8,428 nt of DNA from NCBI GenBank assembly GCA_900769035.1, contig CAAGFD010000262.1:1-8428 (forward strand), in the 5' to 3' direction. This DNA is from Bacteroidales bacterium. GTDB lineage: Bacteria; Bacteroidota; Bacteroidia; Bacteroidales; Paludibacteraceae. A program made the translations under genes and the position numbers. Within the stretch, counting starts at the first letter, position 1. Each line of letters begins with the position of its first letter. This document shows positions 5,611 to 8,428 of this stretch, in pieces. The notes beneath the pieces were generated by a model. That model worked only from the letters and a program-made list of their open reading frames with translations, ran no database searches and was not told the DNA's origin.

Positions 5611-6126
5611 TTTAAGCTCCATCACTTTAAGCACTGCCGTTTTAATAGAATTCAAGCCTACTTCGTTGATATCCAATGTATTCAAATCTACGAATTCAAC
5701 GGAGGCTACGTCGTCGTGCGGACGAAACTCATCAGAATCGAAAGTCACTAAATAGAATAAATCGAGAGTAAATACCGTATAATCCGCAAAAAGATACCTA
5801 TTCGGAGCGGAGAAGAGGTACTTGGAATTGACGATATTCACACCCAATTCCTCTTTAATTTCTCGTTGAAGAGCGCACTCGGCAGTTTCGTCAAACTCCA
5901 CAAATCCACCCGGCAAATCAAGTTTTCCACAAGCAGGATTAAAAGCTCGACGCGTCATCAACAGTTTTCCCTTTTCATTAAAATATATAGCAGCAACGGC
6001 TGCGGCTGCATTTTTATAATAAACGAAACCGCAGTCGTTGCACTTTTTTGCTCTTATATCAATAGTAGAAAAACGGGGACTTCCGCACTTGGAACAATAG
6101 CGGAATTCTTTCAATAAATCTTCCAT
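5584..6126 (-). CDS. NUDIX hydrolase with N-terminal zinc ribbon
   Basis: The 180-residue protein hydrolyses, by family, a nucleoside diphosphate linked to another moiety; the actual substrate is unknown. An N-terminal zinc ribbon has two CxxC pairs (Cys11/Cys14 in YCSKCGS and Cys29/Cys32 in KCNDCGF). The NUDIX box is complete at residues 74-96: Gly74, Glu80, Arg88-Glu89, Glu92-Glu93 and Gly95, reading GFVEFDETAECALQREIKEE then LG. The zinc ribbon recalls NADH pyrophosphatase NudC, but the SQPWPFPxS motif of that enzyme is absent and the protein is shorter, so NAD hydrolysis should not be assumed. It is the last gene of the minus-strand operon, starting 17 bases after the metallophosphoesterase stop. 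Its 3' end overlaps that of the LytTR regulator gene by 27 bases in antisense. Confidence 0.93.
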   Translation of the reverse strand: MEDLLKEFRYCSKCGSPRFSTIDIRAKKCNDCGFVYYKNAAAAVAAIYFNEKGKLLMTRRAFNPACGKLDLPGGFVEFDETAECALQREIKEELGVNIVNSKYLFSAPNRYLFADYTVFTLDLFYLVTFDSDEFRPHDDVASVEFVDLNTLDINEVGLNSIKTAVLKVMELKSVVQPKPE

Positions 6127-6143
6127 AAAAATATTATAATCAA

Positions 6144-6980
6144 CTACATATTACAAAAAGAGTAGTCTATTTTATCGTCGAATTTCACTTTAAGATACGA
6201 CCATTTTTCCACACCATCATGTATAGCATCAGTAACGATATAGCACACATCGTTGAACATCTTAACTTCGGCTTTATGGTCGTGACCAGACAACACCAAA
6301 TCGACGCCATATTTTGTGAACAGATTGGTCAACACGGCAGTCTCCTCCACAGGGTAATTACCGGTAGGGAACTGAGACATTTCCGAATCCCAGAAATGAG
6401 TATGAGTAAATACAACACAATGGCGATGAAGCGAGCGACGCGATTTTAAAATATCCTCGAGCCAAGCCAACTGTTTTTTTCCTATAGTACCGCTACCTGA
6501 ATCGAATACGATAAATAAATCGGAAACAGTATCAGCCTGCATAATAAAATAATAAGAGGCAGAACCGAAGCACTCTTTAAAGTCTTCCCATTGGTCGAAA
6601 TAAAGGTCATGATTACCCACCACATACTTTATAGGGATGTCGAGTTTTGCAGAAGTAATAGTATCTTTGGCAATAAACATACCACCCGGCATATCTGTAA
6701 TATCGCCCAAGATGGCTGTAGCCAAAATATCTTTATTCTTCTTTACCTCATTTAAAAACAAATGTAAGTTATGAGCTCTATCGTTCACATGCACATCAGA
6801 GCAAAAAGCCATCTGATATGAAATAGAAGGAAGAGATATAACAGTATCGGAAGTATTCAACTGCATCGACTCTTCAAAGCGAGTCTCTACCGTCTTACTT
6901 GGTGGAGAAACGAAACCAGCGAAATCGTATCTACAAGAGGTTAACAGAATAAGAATTAAAGAAATTATCAAATAACGCAT
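6144..6980 (-). CDS. Lipoprotein calcineurin-like metallophosphoesterase
   Basis: The 278-residue protein has a type II signal peptide (MRYLIISLILILLTSC) with Cys16 as the lipidation site, so it acts outside the cytoplasm. The catalytic domain shows the full metallophosphoesterase motif series for a two-metal centre: Asp62-x-His64 (CSDVHVND), Gly92-Asp93 (ILGDITD), Gly122-Asn-His-Asp (VVGNHD, His124), His193/His195 (FTHTHFW) and GHDH at 232-235. Such enzymes cleave phosphomonoesters or phosphodiesters; the substrate cannot be told. It starts 13 bases inside the upstream beta-barrel gene and is followed closely by the NUDIX gene. The residues after Cys16 (RYDFAG) lack an acidic run, so a surface-export signal is not evident and the periplasm is the safer location. 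Confidence 0.93.
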   Translation of the reverse strand: MRYLIISLILILLTSCRYDFAGFVSPPSKTVETRFEESMQLNTSDTVISLPSISYQMAFCSDVHVNDRAHNLHLFLNEVKKNKDILATAILGDITDMPGGMFIAKDTITSAKLDIPIKYVVGNHDLYFDQWEDFKECFGSASYYFIMQADTVSDLFIVFDSGSGTIGKKQLAWLEDILKSRRSLHRHCVVFTHTHFWDSEMSQFPTGNYPVEETAVLTNLFTKYGVDLVLSGHDHKAEVKMFNDVCYIVTDAIHDGVEKWSYLKVKFDDKIDYSFCNM

Positions 6981-7912
6981 GACAAACCGATTTTAAAAAA
7001 CACAGAATAATAATTAGCAGAAATATGAAAGATGCCTGCAGGCTGACATGCCAGCTGAGCAAAAATATTGAAATTATTTTCGCCTTCACCGAGTAGGCGA
7101 TAATTTGCATTAAGAACAAAGATAGGGATATACGAGCGCTCGATTACAAAAGGCAGAATATTAGTCACTTGCAGACCTAAATTCCATACATGGTTTTTCT
7201 TAAAAATACGAGTACGGATATCATAAATAAAACCGGGCTCCCAGATGTAAGAGCGCTCACTTGATTTTGAGAATATAGGAGTAAAGAATTGAGCATATCC
7301 ACCTGCCGCAATATAAAAATACTCTTGATCGTAAGCAAGAGCCAACGACATATTAAAGCGTTGAAAATTATCATCTACATAAATATTATAGAGATATTGA
7401 TTGCGGATGGCAAGATTACGAGAATCGGAGAGCCACCATCTGAAGTCGCCACGAAGAGAAGCGGTATACATATTCCATGTATTTACGCTGATACCACCGA
7501 ATAGCTCTACCCATCTACGAGGGGTATAATTTAAAGCGATATCAGCCAACACACCATGGCCGTTTGTCAACGAATGGTTGTACCCGAGAGCCACATTCAT
7601 AAATACGGGAGCTCTATTAGTAAAAAGATTCTCCACCACGTCGACATCATTACCAGAGAGCACTTCTCCTTCGCCCTTAATATCTTGAAGCGAAGCATCT
7701 TTCTTGGCAAGCATATCATCTACACAACTGCCATCATTGTCAGTATCAACACTACCTAATTGACATGCTGATATTTGCCCCGAAAGCACTTCACCAACTA
7801 CAGCAGCATTTTGTTGCTCGGAAGTAAAACAATTCACCGACACATCATCAGCAAAGAGAGAAGGAGTAACTAACAAAAAAAGTAAAATAAAAGAAGTAAA
7901 TTTCTTTATCAT
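6968..7912 (-). CDS. Predicted outer-membrane beta-barrel protein, family not recognised
   Basis: The 314-residue protein has a signal peptide (MIKKFTSFILLFLLVTPSLFA) and probable cleavage before DDVSVN. Residues about 22-100 form an acidic, non-barrel segment that contains the hexapeptide GEVLSG twice (40-45 and 82-87) and a DTDNDG calcium-loop-like motif (56-61) followed by CVDD, similar to a single thrombospondin type 3 repeat. From about 103 to the end, alternating hydrophobic/aromatic strands predominate (FMNVALGY, VELFGGISVNTW, RFNMSLALAYD, YFYIAAGGYAQFF, VWNLGLQVTN), and the chain ends in strand VFFKIGLSCVI; a barrel of roughly ten to twelve strands is my estimate. I chose ATG 7912: it overlaps the upstream stop as ATGA and gives a normal KK signal peptide, whereas the in-frame GTG at 7918 is two codons longer and less likely. 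The metallophosphoesterase gene starts inside its 3' end. Confidence 0.75.
   Translation of the reverse strand: MIKKFTSFILLFLLVTPSLFADDVSVNCFTSEQQNAAVVGEVLSGQISACQLGSVDTDNDGSCVDDMLAKKDASLQDIKGEGEVLSGNDVDVVENLFTNRAPVFMNVALGYNHSLTNGHGVLADIALNYTPRRWVELFGGISVNTWNMYTASLRGDFRWWLSDSRNLAIRNQYLYNIYVDDNFQRFNMSLALAYDQEYFYIAAGGYAQFFTPIFSKSSERSYIWEPGFIYDIRTRIFKKNHVWNLGLQVTNILPFVIERSYIPIFVLNANYRLLGEGENNFNIFAQLACQPAGIFHISANYYSVFFKIGLSCVI
7117..7150 (-). promoter_or_regulatory. Weak candidate internal promoter ahead of the metallophosphoesterase
   Basis: On the minus strand TTTG (7150-7147), a 22-base spacer and TATCTTTG (7124-7117) resemble a Bacteroidota promoter inside the beta-barrel gene. It would start transcription about 130 bases before the metallophosphoesterase ATG. 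The spacer is slightly long and the match lies in coding sequence, so chance is a serious alternative. Confidence 0.2.
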
Positions 7913-8428
7913 ACGCACATATATTTTCTATATCTATATTCTGCGAATAATTTTCCACCCAAAGATAATTTAAAACGCCTCACGCCGTAATCTTTCTCGA
8001 GAGAGCCACCACCTAAGAAATCAGCAACAGTCATACCTTTTTCGGCACAATGCGTCATCACGGAATAGTACAATGTGGCATCAGAATATATATTTCCCAA
8101 CATATTTGCTTCTGAAGCAATATACCAAAAACAGACTTCATTATCAATTACAAAACAAGAGCAACCGCCAACTACATTATTATCTACAAGCATCACGGCA
8201 ATCAACCCCAATGGAGAAGTAGCAAGCGACTTAAATATAGGTAATTCGGGTAATGGACGATGAATCTTATTGTATAAACGCTTCTGTATATTATAATACT
8301 GCTCTATCATATCCTCAGAAGGAGAAAAATCGACCACAGCACCTGAATTTAACGTGCGTCTAATCTGTTTTCTTTTCGATTTAGAGATATTAACATCAAA
8401 TTTTTCATCGGATATACCGCATTTCACA
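7909..8428 (-). CDS. FemAB/GNAT-fold protein, C-terminal part (5' end outside window)
   Basis: About 173 codons are visible, open to the right edge, so the gene starts outside the window; the GTG at 8427 is merely an internal valine codon. The visible part begins with a basic segment SKSKRKQIRR. It continues through a helix pair (DMIEQYYNIQKRLYNKIHRPLP) and core strands (LIAVMLVDNNVVGGCSCFVID, EVCFWYIASEANMLG). It ends with DFLGGGSLEKDYGVRRFKLSLGG, the conserved end of the acetyltransferase-like domain found in FemAB-type aminoacyl transferases and GNAT_6 proteins. FemAB proteins add amino acids to peptidoglycan stems; others with the same fold modify sugars or lipids, so the substrate stays open. 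The stop overlaps the start of the beta-barrel gene (ATGA, 7909-7912), implying one operon. It is the most upstream gene seen of that operon, and its promoter is out of view. Confidence 0.75.
   Translation of the reverse strand, partial: VKCGISDEKFDVNISKSKRKQIRRTLNSGAVVDFSPSEDMIEQYYNIQKRLYNKIHRPLPELPIFKSLATSPLGLIAVMLVDNNVVGGCSCFVIDNEVCFWYIASEANMLGNIYSDATLYYSVMTHCAEKGMTVADFLGGGSLEKDYGVRRFKLSLGGKLFAEYRYRKYMCV

Noticed and set aside
7913..7918. GTG start two codons upstream for the barrel protein
   Set aside because: ATG at 7912 forms an ATGA overlap with the upstream gene and gives a standard MIKK signal peptide start.
8425..8427. GTG as a start of the FemAB/GNAT gene
   Set aside because: The frame is open to the edge and the visible protein lacks the N-terminal half of the domain, so it is an internal codon of a truncated gene.
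1..8428. CRISPR array, insertion sequence, prophage or toxin-antitoxin system
   Set aside because: No spaced identical repeats, transposase or integrase motifs, terminal inverted repeats or small toxin/antitoxin gene pairs were seen.

Overview
The window looks like chromosomal DNA from a low-GC member of the Bacteroidota, most likely the order Bacteroidales. Three things point there. Three intergenic regions carry the TAnnTTTG -7 element of the Bacteroidota sigma factor, one of them with a well-spaced TTTG -33 element. Lipoprotein signal peptides are frequent. The gene content also fits: a Bacteroides-style ParE, a type B ribosomal protein L31 and LytS/LytTR regulation. The organism makes isoprenoids by the MEP pathway (ispE). 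The assignment comes from reading motifs, not from a database search.

Layout, plus strand. Positions 1-2163 are the end of a tightly coupled operon: the 3' part of parE (topoisomerase IV subunit B), ispE and a FatA/FatB-like acyl-ACP thioesterase, joined by two ATGA stop/start overlaps. A promoter straddling the end of the thioesterase gene drives a stand-alone 91-residue lipoprotein gene (2246-2521) that ends in a strong hairpin terminator. The best promoter of the window (2634-2665) then drives tRNA-Ser(UGA) and, 20 bases after it, rpmE2, which ends in a second terminator (3094-3131). A third promoter precedes a three-gene signalling operon (3304-5610): a lipocalin-like lipoprotein, a four-helix LytS-type histidine kinase and a LytTR response regulator.

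Layout, minus strand. From the right edge to 5584 runs a compact operon: a FemAB/GNAT-fold protein cut by the window edge, a predicted outer-membrane beta-barrel protein, a lipoprotein metallophosphoesterase and a zinc-ribbon NUDIX hydrolase. Adjacent genes overlap by 4 bp (ATGA) and 13 bp or are separated by 17 bp. This operon meets the signalling operon tail to tail, with a 27-bp antisense coding overlap and no visible terminator.

How the parts may work together: the left operon is housekeeping (chromosome decatenation, isoprenoid precursors, fatty-acid release) and the middle is translation (tRNA-Ser, L31). The most interesting parts are the lipoprotein-LytS-LytTR cassette, where the exported lipoprotein could serve as the sensing partner of a kinase that lacks a sizeable extracytoplasmic domain, and the envelope-flavoured minus-strand operon with an unrecognised outer-membrane protein. 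I see no mobile element, CRISPR array, phage gene or toxin-antitoxin pair.
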